Part shown: piece by piece, positions 31,794-41,040 of the stretch | Position numbering within the stretch: the first letter of the stretch is position 1 | How the letters are laid out: each line of letters starts with the position of its first letter | Assembly: GCA_964398915.1 (NCBI GenBank) | Contig: CAYNOR010000012.1 | Location: 1-58,261 of the forward strand | Direction: 5' to 3' | DNA from: Tichowtungia sp964398915 | Lineage (GTDB): Bacteria > Verrucomicrobiota > Kiritimatiellia > Kiritimatiellales > Tichowtungiaceae | Length of the DNA: 58,261 nucleotides | The notes under the pieces: generated by a model | Database searches by the model: none | What the model was told of the DNA's origin: nothing | The model's input: the letters and a program-made list of their open reading frames with translations, nothing else | Position numbers and translations under genes: made by a program

Positions 31794-32768
31794 ATGCCAG
31801 AGCAAATACTGATCGTCAGCACGAATTGGATCGGGGATGCCATTATGAGCATGCCTGCGCTTCAGCTGTTCCGTGCCGCGCATCCGGAATCCGAAATCAC
31901 CGTGCTGACGAAGCCGGGACTTAAAGCACTTTGGGAAATGCACCCTGCGGTTGATTTTGTCCAGACACTGGATGAGATGATTCCAACTATTGTAAAACTG
32001 CGGCAGACGCATTTTGACCGGGCATATATTTTCCCCAACTCATTCCGCTCGGCGTTTGTACCGTTTATGGCCGGCGTGCCGCGACGCATCGGGTTCTGTG
32101 GTCAATGGAGGCGGTTGATGCTGACGGAACCCGTTCGCCTGCCGGGCGGACATCAGCAGTTTGAATACTTAAAAATTCTCGGTGTTCAGGGCGTTCCTCC
32201 TGCGCCGCAACTCTGTGTCCCAGCGGAAAGTTTCCAAACTCTGGAAGTCAAGCTGGCCTCGTTATCCTTCCAGCCTTCCAAGCGTCCGGCGATTACTCTT
32301 TTGCCGGGAGCTGCACGCGGTCCTTCAAAACGCTGGCCGGCCGGGCATTTTATATTGCTGGCAAAGAAACTCTGTGCGGAACTGGACGCTCAGATTCTGC
32401 TGGGCGGCGGGCCCGGCGATGCCGCGGTCTGTGCGGAAATTGCAGCGGTTGCCGGCCCGGATGTAATCAGTCTGGCAGGGCAGACCACGGTTTCTGAGTG
32501 GGCGGCCATGCTTAAACTCAGCACCTGTGTGGTATCGAATGACAGCGGCGGAATGCATCTGGCAACAGCGGTTGGCACGCCGGTTATAGCAATTTTCGGC
32601 CTCACGGATCCGAAAAAAACAGGCCCGCTCGGGCGGAGTATCATTCTGCAAAAGAGCAACTTGCAATCGCGCGATATTGCCCGCGACTCCGAGGCGGCCC
32701 GTCTGGCGCTGGCGGCAGTTACTCCCGATGAGGTGTATGCGGCGGTATCCGGTCTATTGAGGGGCTGA
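31794..32768 (+). CDS. GT9 lipopolysaccharide heptosyltransferase (WaaF-like)
   Basis: A 324-residue GT9 family transferase adding heptose to the LPS inner core from ADP-heptose. The start ILIVSTNWIGDAIMSMPAL is typical, RIGFCGQWR falls in the first domain, LLPGAARGPSKRWPAGHF opens the second, and CVVSNDSGGMHLATAVGTPVIAIFG is the donor-binding block with TDPKKTGPLG. It best resembles WaaF (heptosyltransferase II) in signature, but GT9 members are hard to separate by eye. The short gap after lpxK (31766-31793) has repeat text CTGAAATCTGAAACCTGAAA. Confidence 0.93.
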   Translation: MPEQILIVSTNWIGDAIMSMPALQLFRAAHPESEITVLTKPGLKALWEMHPAVDFVQTLDEMIPTIVKLRQTHFDRAYIFPNSFRSAFVPFMAGVPRRIGFCGQWRRLMLTEPVRLPGGHQQFEYLKILGVQGVPPAPQLCVPAESFQTLEVKLASLSFQPSKRPAITLLPGAARGPSKRWPAGHFILLAKKLCAELDAQILLGGGPGDAAVCAEIAAVAGPDVISLAGQTTVSEWAAMLKLSTCVVSNDSGGMHLATAVGTPVIAIFGLTDPKKTGPLGRSIILQKSNLQSRDIARDSEAARLALAAVTPDEVYAAVSGLLRG

Positions 32769-32822
32769 AACTGCTTGAAATGCTTGGAGCGATCACGGTT
32801 TCCGTGGTACAAACTGACCCCT

Positions 32823-34589
32823 ATGAAGAAATCCAATTTACGAATTCCGGAGCGCATCCGTATTTTTCTACCGTACTTTGCTATGCTCAAGCAGGTCCGG
32901 TGGCAATTTGCCGGTGCGATTATTTTCGGAGTTATTAATGGCGCAACGAACGGGTTCGGCGTTCCGATTATTCTTTGGAAGGTTCTGCCGAAGGTATTTG
33001 CAGAGGCGCCGCCGGAGGGCTGGATGCTGTTCGGAGTGATCGCGCTTTTTCCAGTGGTTGGATTGCTCCGCGGTGCGAGTGATTTTTTAAGTTCTTATCT
33101 TTCAGCGGTTTGCGGCGTTCGGGTTCTGATTCAGATTCAAAGCCGACTTTACCGCAAGTTGCAGGATTTACCGCTGGGATTCTACGGGAAAATGCGTATC
33201 GGCGATCTGATGGCCCGTGTAGTGGGCGATACGGCGGCGGTACAGACGGTGGTTACAAATAATGTCGCCGATCTGATTAAACAGCCGGTTCAGTTTGTCG
33301 GGGCCATTTCTTCGTTGATTTATATTTCTGTGCAGAAAAAGGAATCGATTTTTATTCTTTTTGCTCTGGCCGTTGTTCCGCTATGCATGGTTCCTATCCG
33401 GTATTTCGGTAAGCGTATGAAGGAGCGGGCTCAGAAGCTGCAGGCCGGTTCCGGTAATCTTTCAACGGCGATCAATGAAAATCTGGGCGCAGTGCGCGAG
33501 GTTCGTGCCTTTAATCTTCAGGATGTCGAGACCGCTAAATTTGCGGAGCGGATGAGTGTGATAGCCCGGTTCCATCTCAAGAAAACGAAGTATTCCAAAA
33601 TGTTACCGCCGTTAATTGAACTGATCGGGATTTGTTCTGTTGGCATCGGTGTATTTTACTGCGCCAAGGTTCATGTGAAGCTGGAAGACATGATTCCGTT
33701 GCTGGCCGCACTGTATATGACCTATCCGTCGATTCGCAAATTCGGATCGGTTCATAATGAAATCCGGCAGGGGGAGGCTTCGGTAGAACGTATTGAACAG
33801 GTTATGCAAACTCCGGACGCAGTGCCCAATACGGCTGATCCGGTACCTTTTAATGCGGGGAAAACCGATATTTCGTTTGCAAATGTTGCATTTGAGTATG
33901 AGCCGGATGTTCCGGTGCTGATGGGTGTGAATGCGCAGATTCCGTCGGGAACCGTTGTGGCGCTGGTCGGACCGAGCGGCGCGGGCAAATCGACTTTCGT
34001 GAACCTTATTCCCCGTTTTTACGACGTAACCGGCGGTTCCATCCGGATCGGCGGAACGGACTTGCGTCAGTTTTGTAAAGAGGACTTACGCAGGCACATT
34101 TCAATCGTATCGCAGGACACCGTGCTGTTCAATGAAACCATCCGTAATAATATTCGGCTTGGACGACTGGATGCCACGGATACCGAGGTGGAGGCCGCCG
34201 CGCGGCATGCGTTCGCGCACGACTTCATCACGGCTTTTGATGTCGGCTACGACACGATGGTTGGAGAGCGTGGTGCGCGCCTCTCCGGCGGGCAGAAACA
34301 GCGTATTGCCATTGCGCGTGCTTTTCTGCGCAACGCACCGATCTTGATTCTGGATGAAGCCACTTCGTCGCTCGATTCTGAAAGTGAAGAAAAAGTTCAG
34401 TTGGCTCTGGGCGAGCTGGTCAGGGGGCGTACCGTATTCATCATTGCGCACCGTTTCAGCACCATCAAACTGGCCAGCCGGATCATGGTGTTTGAACAGG
34501 GTGTTTTGCGTGCTGACGGAACTCATGCCGAACTTTATGCAGGAGATGAACTCTACAAGAGCCTGTATGATCGGCAGTTTATTGAATAA
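32823..34589 (+). CDS. msbA: MsbA-like lipid A-core export ABC transporter
   Basis: A 588-residue half-transporter with fused membrane and ATPase domains, expected to flip lipid A-core or another lipid across the inner membrane. Six membrane helices occupy about 30-320. The ATPase has GPSGAGKS (about 382-389), the Q-loop VSQDTVLFNETIRNNI, LSGGQKQRIAIARAF (about 487), ILDEATSSLDSESE and the switch His in IIAHRFSTI. ATG 32823 is preferred over an upstream TTG at 32775. Cluster with lpxK and the GT9 enzyme supports lipid A export. Confidence 0.94.
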   Translation: MKKSNLRIPERIRIFLPYFAMLKQVRWQFAGAIIFGVINGATNGFGVPIILWKVLPKVFAEAPPEGWMLFGVIALFPVVGLLRGASDFLSSYLSAVCGVRVLIQIQSRLYRKLQDLPLGFYGKMRIGDLMARVVGDTAAVQTVVTNNVADLIKQPVQFVGAISSLIYISVQKKESIFILFALAVVPLCMVPIRYFGKRMKERAQKLQAGSGNLSTAINENLGAVREVRAFNLQDVETAKFAERMSVIARFHLKKTKYSKMLPPLIELIGICSVGIGVFYCAKVHVKLEDMIPLLAALYMTYPSIRKFGSVHNEIRQGEASVERIEQVMQTPDAVPNTADPVPFNAGKTDISFANVAFEYEPDVPVLMGVNAQIPSGTVVALVGPSGAGKSTFVNLIPRFYDVTGGSIRIGGTDLRQFCKEDLRRHISIVSQDTVLFNETIRNNIRLGRLDATDTEVEAAARHAFAHDFITAFDVGYDTMVGERGARLSGGQKQRIAIARAFLRNAPILILDEATSSLDSESEEKVQLALGELVRGRTVFIIAHRFSTIKLASRIMVFEQGVLRADGTHAELYAGDELYKSLYDRQFIE

Positions 34590-34597
34590 GGGCTGAC

Positions 34598-34783
34598 ATG
34601 CGGACGTTATCAAAAAACGCTTACGATGGATTGCTTGCCCTTTCGGAAGTTATGCAAAAAGACAGAAACGGCATCAAAGTTGTTCGACTGTCTGACGGCA
34701 ATTTTCTTAAAACATTCTGGTATCACCACCGGATCTCATCGCGTCGGCTTTATCCGGAATGGTTGCGGCGGATTGCAATATGA
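34598..34783 (+). pseudogene. N-terminal remnant of an LPS kinase (KdkA/InaA-like)
   Basis: A 61-codon fragment. NGIKVVRLSDGNFLKTFW and SSRRLYPEWLR resemble the start of LPS core kinases of the KdkA/InaA group, which run to about 230 residues or more. The frame ends abruptly and no kinase catalytic loop follows. It lies just downstream of msbA, where a core-modifying gene would fit. Assignment is tentative. Confidence 0.4.
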
Positions 34784-34990
34784 TTTTGTGCGCATTGCGC
34801 AGCAATGTCAGTGGTGCGGTGCTGCGATCCGCGTAGACTCTGCGCTGGGAAAGAACGATCCTGATGGATTTGTGTTCCTGTGAGCCAGCTACGGTGCGGT
34901 CATTCCGGAACCGCTTGAACAGTCGGGTTTGAATCAGCGGCTTGGAGAGATATTGACCTGCGGGGCGTTTAAGTTCGGGAAGTTTTCCGG
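34784..34990. other. Possible gene debris between the kinase remnant and pdxJ
   Basis: No intact gene. One frame reads YDFVRIAQQCQWCGAA and, after a stop at 34881-34883, IPEPLEQSGLNQRLGE, which looks protein-like but matches nothing I recognise. It may be debris of a deleted gene. Confidence 0.35.
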
Positions 34991-35758
34991 TTACTTGATC
35001 CGGAAGCCGGGGCCTGTAGGCGTGTCCCTTTTTACGGGATTCAGGGCTGCGATCATTTCGCGAACGGAATTTTCCAAGCCATTGAAAACAGCGCGGGCAA
35101 CGATACTGTGACCGATGTTGAGCGTATCCAGATGGGGAATTGTAAGGATGCCGGTGATATTATCGAGATTGATTCCGTGGCCGGCATTGACTTGCAGGCC
35201 GATGGAGTGTGCGTATTCTGCACCGGAAATCAGTTTTTTCAGTAGCATTCCGGCTTTTGCCTGATCGGTTGCATCACAGAAGGATCCGGTATGCAGTTCG
35301 ACAACGCGGGCCCCGGTTTTCGCAGCAGCTGCAATGATCTTTTCGTCCGGCTCAATAAACAGGCTGACGATGGATCCATTGTCCTGAAGCCGTTTGACGG
35401 TTTTTGCCAATGATTGAAAAATTCCAATGACATCAAGCCCGCCTTCCGTGGTGAGTTCCTGCCGGTTTTCCGGGACGAGGCATACTTCGGATGGTTTGAC
35501 GTCGAGTGCAATATCGATAATTGTTTCCGAGTTTGCCATTTCAAGGTTGATGGGAAGCGGACAGAATTTTCTGAGCCGATAGACGTCGGCGTCCTGGATG
35601 TGTCGTCGGTCTTCGCGTAAGTGAACCGTGATGCTGACTGCACCGGCTTTCGCGCAGATTTTTGCAGCTTCAAGGGTGTCGGGGTAGAGAGTGCCTCGCG
35701 CCTGACGCAGTGTGGCAACATGGTCAATATTGACACCTAGTTTTAGTGTATGGGTCAT
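34991..35758 (-). CDS. pdxJ: Pyridoxine 5'-phosphate synthase
   Basis: A 255-residue TIM-barrel enzyme that condenses 1-deoxyxylulose-5-phosphate with aminoacetone phosphate to form pyridoxine 5'-phosphate, the last step of DXP-dependent vitamin B6 synthesis. LGVNIDHVATLRQARGT is the family start, followed by ITVHLREDRRHIQDADV, INLEMANS, CLVPENRQELTTEGG and VNAGHGINLDNI. The ATG overlaps the stop of the GGDEF-like gene (35755-35758), so it is the last gene of the tol-pal operon. Confidence 0.97.
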   Translation of the reverse strand: MTHTLKLGVNIDHVATLRQARGTLYPDTLEAAKICAKAGAVSITVHLREDRRHIQDADVYRLRKFCPLPINLEMANSETIIDIALDVKPSEVCLVPENRQELTTEGGLDVIGIFQSLAKTVKRLQDNGSIVSLFIEPDEKIIAAAAKTGARVVELHTGSFCDATDQAKAGMLLKKLISGAEYAHSIGLQVNAGHGINLDNITGILTIPHLDTLNIGHSIVARAVFNGLENSVREMIAALNPVKRDTPTGPGFRIK

Positions 35759-36954
35759 AGCCGTTCTTTTTTTGCGTGTTGCGCGGGATCATAAACCAGA
35801 CAGGCCGTGGTATTCCATTCGCGGATGATTTCGAGGGCGCGGTACGCGCAAGCAAAGAGTTTGCGCAGGTTACGTCCGTGTTCCGGGTGTGAGGTAATTC
35901 CAATGCTGACAGCGGTTCTGATCCTCTTCCCTTCCGAAATATAAACTTCTTTTTGCACGGCTTCCCGTAGACGGGTAGCGATGGCTTGTCCTTGCTGAAG
36001 GGTGCAAGGGGCTAGAATCAGAAAGTCATCACGGTGAAAGCGTCCGATGAGGTCGCAGTCGCGGGTAATGCGTCTGAGGACTTTACTGACCCCAGTGATT
36101 ACGTCGTCGGCAGCCGTTTCACCGTGCAACTGGATGATCTGGTCTATACGGTTTATTCCAACGCAGAAAAGAACGGCCGGTTCTTTTCTGCGGCGTATTT
36201 CGTCCAGATATTTGCGCATGTAGGATCCGACAGCAGCGGGTTTTAGTACACCGGTGAGCGGGTCGATAGCCGCGTTTTTATCTTCTCGGCGGAGTTCACC
36301 AATTTCTGCCGTTAATTTTTCTTTTTCTGCGGCAGCGGAAGTGTTTGCAGACGAGGGGGCTATACAGAATGGAAGCGGGGCTTCAAAGCGGATGGTTTCA
36401 AGGGCGTCGGTTGCTGTATCGATGAGTTGTTGTGTGTTGATACCATGCAGGGGAAAGCTACTGACACCGATACGAAAGGCATTCAGGTCAGAGAGGGTTG
36501 CGGAGGCCTTTTTCAGGTCGAAAAATATTCGCTCCACTGTGGCAGGTATATTGGTTTCTTCGGTATCGATGATGGCCACTACGCAGTCGTCTCGAAACAG
36601 ACAGATTTTGTCATCCGTATTCCTGCTGATTTTCTTTAGTTCGTTGAGTAATTTTTCCTGTGTATCCCGTTTAGATGGGGCTTTCGTGAGGAACTGCACG
36701 ATGAAAATGCCGAAGCCGGAGGATGTCCGGTTTATTTTGCTTAGATAGCGGGTGACCTGGATAAAGAAGAAGTCGTTGCAGTCTTGAATCGTGGTGAGCT
36801 CATTTTCGCTCAGTTGGATCATCCGGTGAAAGCGATAGGTGCTGTTGATTAGCGTGATGATCGCAAATGAAATACCTGTTACAAGCAACAGCTGCCCGGC
36901 TTGAGCCAAGGGCAGCTGTGCTATCGGTGAGAATTGTAAGATGGAACTCAGCAT
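35755..36954 (-). CDS. Membrane protein with two degenerate GGDEF-like domains
   Basis: A 399-residue protein with a hydrophobic N-terminal helix (about 15-40). Residues about 60-190 resemble a GGDEF fold whose active-site turn reads LFRDDCVVAI. A second, clearer GGDEF domain follows IDPLTGVLK (about 240-385), with the active-site turn RFHRDDFLIL in place of a GG(D/E)EF motif. Neither site has the glycines needed for diguanylate cyclase activity, so it is more likely a nucleotide sensor or scaffold. It lies between pal and pdxJ and is coupled to pdxJ by ATGA. Confidence 0.85.
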   Translation of the reverse strand: MLSSILQFSPIAQLPLAQAGQLLLVTGISFAIITLINSTYRFHRMIQLSENELTTIQDCNDFFFIQVTRYLSKINRTSSGFGIFIVQFLTKAPSKRDTQEKLLNELKKISRNTDDKICLFRDDCVVAIIDTEETNIPATVERIFFDLKKASATLSDLNAFRIGVSSFPLHGINTQQLIDTATDALETIRFEAPLPFCIAPSSANTSAAAEKEKLTAEIGELRREDKNAAIDPLTGVLKPAAVGSYMRKYLDEIRRRKEPAVLFCVGINRIDQIIQLHGETAADDVITGVSKVLRRITRDCDLIGRFHRDDFLILAPCTLQQGQAIATRLREAVQKEVYISEGKRIRTAVSIGITSHPEHGRNLRKLFACAYRALEIIREWNTTACLVYDPAQHAKKERL

Positions 36955-36986
36955 GTAAAGGTCGCTTCAGCGAAGCGCGGCTTATG

Positions 36987-37502
36987 CTAGTAATAGAGCA
37001 CAAAATCACCGCGCCGGTTAGCAGCCCAGGCTTCCTCGTCATGTCCCGTGTTGACCGGCTTTTCTTCGCCGTAGCTCTTGGTTTGGATTCGGTCTGCCCC
37101 GATACCAAGACCAGCCAGGTAGGCGCGGATGGCCTGTGCACGGCGTTCACCCAGGGCGAGGTTGTATTCATTGCTGCCGCGTTCATCGCAGTTGCCTTCG
37201 ATAATGACCGCATAAGCGTCGTTTTGTTTAAGGCTCTGAGAAACGTCTTCAATTTTTGAGCGTTCGGTGTCAGCTACCTGTGCGCTGTCGTAGTCGAAAT
37301 AAACCGGAGCAAACATGCCGGGGTGTTCCGTTCCACCTGTAAAACGGTCGCCCATGGCCAGAGATCCATTGGAGCCATACAGCCCGTCTGCGCCGTAAAC
37401 GCCCGCCGGATTCTTTTTGTGAAAAAGGCTTTTGCAGCCAGTGAGTGTGGAGACAGCCATCAATAAACATATACCCGAAATAAAAGGAGCACTTTTTTTC
37501 AT
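36987..37502 (-). CDS. pal: Peptidoglycan-associated lipoprotein
   Basis: A 171-residue outer-membrane lipoprotein. The signal peptide ends in a lipobox, LTGC, so Cys becomes the lipidated N-terminus. After a flexible stretch, the OmpA-like domain runs from VYFDYDSAQV through EGNCDERGSNEYNLALGERR (the peptidoglycan-binding signature) to AANRRGDFVLYY. It ties the outer membrane to peptidoglycan and works with TolB. ATG 37502 follows GAGGT; an in-frame upstream start at 37517 is less likely. It lies 31 bases after tolB. Confidence 0.95.
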   Translation of the reverse strand: MKKSAPFISGICLLMAVSTLTGCKSLFHKKNPAGVYGADGLYGSNGSLAMGDRFTGGTEHPGMFAPVYFDYDSAQVADTERSKIEDVSQSLKQNDAYAVIIEGNCDERGSNEYNLALGERRAQAIRAYLAGLGIGADRIQTKSYGEEKPVNTGHDEEAWAANRRGDFVLYY

Positions 37503-37533
37503 AACAACAGACCTCACGATTAACTTGTTTCTA

Positions 37534-38727
37534 CTACGGCGAACAATCAGGTGAATACCAGCTTCCGCTACCTTGAAGTAAAGCTACCGGACGGTCGCTC
37601 ACTGTGTCAAGAAGGTAGATTGATGATTGGTGATTAATGGAACGAGCCGCGACGATATGACGTCCATCCGGGGCCCAGGAAGGGTCTTCATAATCAGCAC
37701 CATCACTGGTGAGATAGGTCATTTGTCCAGAGGCGGGCTGGATTACCGCAATGACATATTTCCCGCCGGAGCGGCTGGCGCAGGCAATCAGACCGTTAGG
37801 GCCCCAGTCGGGGGCGACGTTTTCTGTTCCGCTGGTGCTGATGCGTCTAGGAGTGCCGCCGTCGCGAGAGATGATGTAGAGTTGAGGTCTTCCAGTGCCA
37901 CCCTGGTCGGATGTGTACACCAGTTGACGGCCATCGGGCGACCAGTCCGGGCTGGCTTCGGCGGCGCGGGGGGAGTCGGTCAGGCGGGTCAGTTTCCCGT
38001 TACGAATGTTTTTAATATAAAGTTCAGGGTTGCCGTCTTTAGAGAGAATCAGCGCAAGATCTTTGCCGTCAGGAGAGATCGAGGCTCCTGTGTTGAGGCC
38101 GCTGTAACCTGCCAGCATTGTGCGCTGGTTGCGGCCCAGGTCAATTCGGCAGATATCGGGAAAGTTCCTCATGTAGGAGGTATAGACGATGCTGTTTCCG
38201 TCGGGCCCCCATTTTGGTCCAATGGCGATTCGCCCTTCACCGGTAAGCTGTCGAGATTCTCCACCATCGCTGTCGCAGAGGTACAACTCTTTCTTTCCTG
38301 TCCGGTTTCCTACCAGTACAATGCGCATGGAAGCGATCCCTTTATGCCCTGTTACCGCCAGGACAATGTCATCGGCCATCCGATGGGCTGTAACGCGAGC
38401 TGATCCGTTGTAGCTCTTGGATAGAAGGATCGTTTGATCACTCAGCCGGACAACCTGTCCGCTGGTCTTTGTATCGCTGCCGGAGGGTAATACGGCTCCA
38501 TTGATCCTGATTTCTCCGCCGCCGCGCACCGGATCAAACCAGCCTGAAAGGCGTAAATCCTTTTCCAGAGTTTTTAGAAAAGTTTGTGAGGCGGAATCCG
38601 TTGCGGTGCGCAACCCCGAAAGATCGATCGTGATTTTTCGGTCGGCGGACTTAACCACCCTTACCTGAGCATTCACCCATGGTGTGATCAGGAACAGGGA
38701 AATGAGGATAAAAAAACATTTTTTCAT
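37534..38727 (-). CDS. tolB: Tol-Pal system beta-propeller protein TolB
   Basis: A 397-residue periplasmic protein with a Sec signal peptide (MKKCFFILISLFLITPWVNA). The N-terminal domain (about 25-140) is followed by a six-bladed propeller with repeats such as IGPKWGPDGNSIVYTS, GASISPDGKDLALIL, ASPDWSPDGRQLVYTSD and DPSWAPDGRHI. It binds Pal and couples to the TolQRA complex. ATG 38727 is supported by AAGGATAA upstream and by the signal peptide. A 153-base gap separates it from the TonB/TolA gene. Confidence 0.96.
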   Translation of the reverse strand: MKKCFFILISLFLITPWVNAQVRVVKSADRKITIDLSGLRTATDSASQTFLKTLEKDLRLSGWFDPVRGGGEIRINGAVLPSGSDTKTSGQVVRLSDQTILLSKSYNGSARVTAHRMADDIVLAVTGHKGIASMRIVLVGNRTGKKELYLCDSDGGESRQLTGEGRIAIGPKWGPDGNSIVYTSYMRNFPDICRIDLGRNQRTMLAGYSGLNTGASISPDGKDLALILSKDGNPELYIKNIRNGKLTRLTDSPRAAEASPDWSPDGRQLVYTSDQGGTGRPQLYIISRDGGTPRRISTSGTENVAPDWGPNGLIACASRSGGKYVIAVIQPASGQMTYLTSDGADYEDPSWAPDGRHIVAARSINHQSSIYLLDTVSDRPVALLQGSGSWYSPDCSP

Positions 38728-38880
38728 AGCACTTATCCTTAGCGCAATGACCGGATGGATGGAAGTGGATTTTTGCAGAACCTCGGTTTCGAAGGAGTGC
38801 TGAAAAGGCAAGTGCCATGGAAATTAACAGCACATCGTGGTTCTTCGGGGGCTGTAAAAACGGGCATAAATGCATGGATA

Positions 38881-39744
38881 TCAGTCGGCGAGCACAAAGA
38901 AAATTTCAATGTTTCTATCGGGCAGGTCAACGGGCGGTGTGGGCAGTCGAGTTGTCACATTTAATGCGTTCTGCACCGATTGATCAAATAATGCGTTGCC
39001 TGTCGGGCGGGTAATGGATTTTGATGAAACGGTTCCATCGCGTTCCACCCGAACGGTAGCAACGGCGACCAGGCCGATCGGAGCCCCGGCTGGCGGCTGC
39101 CAGACCTCTGGTGAAAGCATCTGTTTCTCGACCAGATCGTAGTACCAGCCAAACGGACTGTACATCCCGCCTCCAGATCCTAAGCCGTTTCCTGTGCTTG
39201 TTCCTGATCCTGAAGTTTTTACGGAGCTGTTGAGCGCTGATTGCAGTCCACTATAGTCAATTGGCTTGCGTGCTGAGGCGCTTGTTTTTGTGTTTGGGTT
39301 GGGCACACGCTTGTCCTGCCGTATGGCGGCCAGTTTATCGGCTTCTGTTTTTGTCTTTGGCGGAGCGTTGGTTACGGCTTTTTTAGGCGGCGTATTGGTG
39401 ACCGCCGGTTTTTTGACTTCCGTCTTTTTAGGGGGCGCGTTGGTTTCGACTTTTTTCGGCGGGGCATTGGTAATAACCGGCTTAGGGGTTGGTTTTTTTT
39501 CAGGCTTCGGTTCGGGTTTAGGCTCCGGTATGGACTTGGTTTTGATTTCCGGTTCAGGCGCTGCTTCCGGCTCGGGTTCATAAGAGGGTGCCGGTGCGGA
39601 TCCTCCTGCAAGGTCGAAAAAAGTGATATCTTTTGGTTTTGGAGTACACCCCCGAAACGATGACAGCAAAATGGTCAGCAGAATAATGGCTCCATGTGCG
39701 ATGGAAACCTGCCCGAATATTTTTTTTGCCGGAGGATTTTTCAC
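38881..39744 (-). CDS. TolA/TonB-like energy transducer
   Basis: A 287-residue protein spanning the periplasm. One N-terminal membrane helix (about 12-30) leads into a long Pro/Lys/Glu-rich stretch (about 45-150) with repeats of TNAPPKK type, then a TonB_C-like domain (LVAVATVRVERDGTVSSKSI, NALNVTTRLPTPP). Position between tolR and tolB makes TolA the likely role; sequence alone is closer to a generic TonB. The repeats are mostly in the linker and may vary in length between strains. Confidence 0.92.
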   Translation of the reverse strand: MKNPPAKKIFGQVSIAHGAIILLTILLSSFRGCTPKPKDITFFDLAGGSAPAPSYEPEPEAAPEPEIKTKSIPEPKPEPKPEKKPTPKPVITNAPPKKVETNAPPKKTEVKKPAVTNTPPKKAVTNAPPKTKTEADKLAAIRQDKRVPNPNTKTSASARKPIDYSGLQSALNSSVKTSGSGTSTGNGLGSGGGMYSPFGWYYDLVEKQMLSPEVWQPPAGAPIGLVAVATVRVERDGTVSSKSITRPTGNALFDQSVQNALNVTTRLPTPPVDLPDRNIEIFFVLAD

Positions 39745-39759
39745 GTTTTTATACGGCGG

Positions 39760-40173
39760 TTATTCGGCCTGTGTCACCAATCCCATCGTCTCGATCTTGG
39801 CGTTCTTCAGAACCTGTATGACTTCTACCACGCGTCCATAATCTATTTTTTCATCGGCCCGCACATAAACCGGTGTTTTGGAATTGGCGGAGCCGATTTC
39901 GCGCATTTTTTCTTCGAGGCGTTGCAGCGACATAGCTGTGCCATCCAGTGACAGACCGTCTTTTATGGATATTTCGATGGTGTGATGTTTTTTTGTTAAA
40001 TCCATCGGCCCGGCCTTTGCATTCGGAAGATTAACCGGGAGGCTTTGTTCGATGATGGGCATGGTGATGATGAACGCAAACAACAGGATAACGATAATAT
40101 CCATCAGGGAGGTGATATTGATCTCATTGCTTTCTCTGAGTGAGATCAGGCTGGTTCTCCTTTTTCTTCTCAC
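39760..40173 (-). CDS. tolR: TolR/ExbD biopolymer transport protein
   Basis: A 137-residue inner-membrane protein. One helix (about 20-42) contains INITSLMDIIVILLFAFI, whose Asp lines the proton path shared with TolQ. The C-terminal periplasmic domain has YVRADEKIDYGRVVEVIQVLK, the usual ExbD/TolR end. It lies ten bases after tolQ and 15 before the TonB/TolA gene. Confidence 0.95.
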   Translation of the reverse strand: MRRKRRTSLISLRESNEINITSLMDIIVILLFAFIITMPIIEQSLPVNLPNAKAGPMDLTKKHHTIEISIKDGLSLDGTAMSLQRLEEKMREIGSANSKTPVYVRADEKIDYGRVVEVIQVLKNAKIETMGLVTQAE

Positions 40174-40182
40174 AAGGCTCCT

Positions 40183-40932
40183 TTATTTTGAATAGGTCAG
40201 CATGAACTCTTGCTGAATGCGTCCTGTGAATTCCTGGGAAAAATTGTCCATTTGGACTGAAAGATAGCGAATACGAGTTGATAGCAGACTGTACCCGATG
40301 GAGGAGGGCAGCGCGACCAGCAGTCCGACCACCGTGGTCAGCAGTGCACCGGAGATGCCGGGAGCTACTGCTGAAAGCGTGGCCGAACCGGCAACAGCCA
40401 TTCCGCTGAAGGTTCCCATAACGCCCCAGACGGTTCCCAGCAAGCCCAGAAACGGGCCGACGCTCACAGCGGTTGACAACAGCCCCATGTGGCTTTCCAG
40501 CTCAAGCGCTGTATCTGCAAGCGCACAGTCTACTGCAGCATGTATGGGGTCCATTTGATGCGGATCAAGCCGGCGTTGTTCTGGAGGGTAGGCGTTGCCC
40601 ATCAGGATTTCGTCCTGATCGACACCGATCAGGGTGAGTTGATTAATCAATGCTTTGCAACCCGCCTCATAGATGGTGTTGAGCGGGGTTTCCGGCATGC
40701 TCTGTTTTTTAACAAACAAATTTGTTGTGCGGGCCTGCTCATGAAACGCTTTCAAAAAACGATTGCTTGATGTCCGGGCAAGGCGCAATTGGGCGAACTT
40801 CGTCAGCAGAACCGTCCAGGCTCCCACTGAAATGAGTATCAGCACAATAACGATAACCTTTCCGTTCATTGCGCTCTGGCGGAACGCCAGCCCGACGCTG
40901 GCCGTCATTAAAGGAAGCAATAGTCCATTCAT
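40183..40932 (-). CDS. tolQ: TolQ/ExbB/MotA-family proton channel
   Basis: A 249-residue inner-membrane protein with three helices: about 22-42, then the conserved pair VGPFLGLLGTVWGVMGTF and GISGALLTTVVGLLVALPSSIGY. The latter holds the Thr of the proton path. It starts the tol-pal operon. CGGAG precedes the ATG, and a promoter-like pair lies 60-90 bases upstream. Confidence 0.95.
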   Translation of the reverse strand: MNGLLLPLMTASVGLAFRQSAMNGKVIVIVLILISVGAWTVLLTKFAQLRLARTSSNRFLKAFHEQARTTNLFVKKQSMPETPLNTIYEAGCKALINQLTLIGVDQDEILMGNAYPPEQRRLDPHQMDPIHAAVDCALADTALELESHMGLLSTAVSVGPFLGLLGTVWGVMGTFSGMAVAGSATLSAVAPGISGALLTTVVGLLVALPSSIGYSLLSTRIRYLSVQMDNFSQEFTGRIQQEFMLTYSK

Positions 40933-40992
40933 AATTTATTATCTCCGTTTTTTTTCAATGGTTGGAAAAAAGTTAAGCCCTATTCTCCAAGG

Positions 40993-41022
40993 TTTATAAA
41001 AACAGTACAGTTTTTTTTCCAA
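40993..41022 (-). promoter_or_regulatory. Possible promoter of the tol-pal operon
   Basis: On the minus strand, TTGGAA (41022-41017) and TATAAA (40998-40993) are 18 bp apart, upstream of tolQ. The region is A/T-rich, so this is only suggestive. Confidence 0.35.
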
Positions 41023-41040
41023 ACATCGTAAAAATCAATT

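Noticed and set aside
30878..31852. 324-codon ORF opposite lpxK
   Set aside because: Fully antisense to a well-supported kinase, with no domain or ribosome site.
37627..38403. 258-codon ORF opposite tolB
   Set aside because: Shadow frame; tolB has a signal peptide and propeller repeats.
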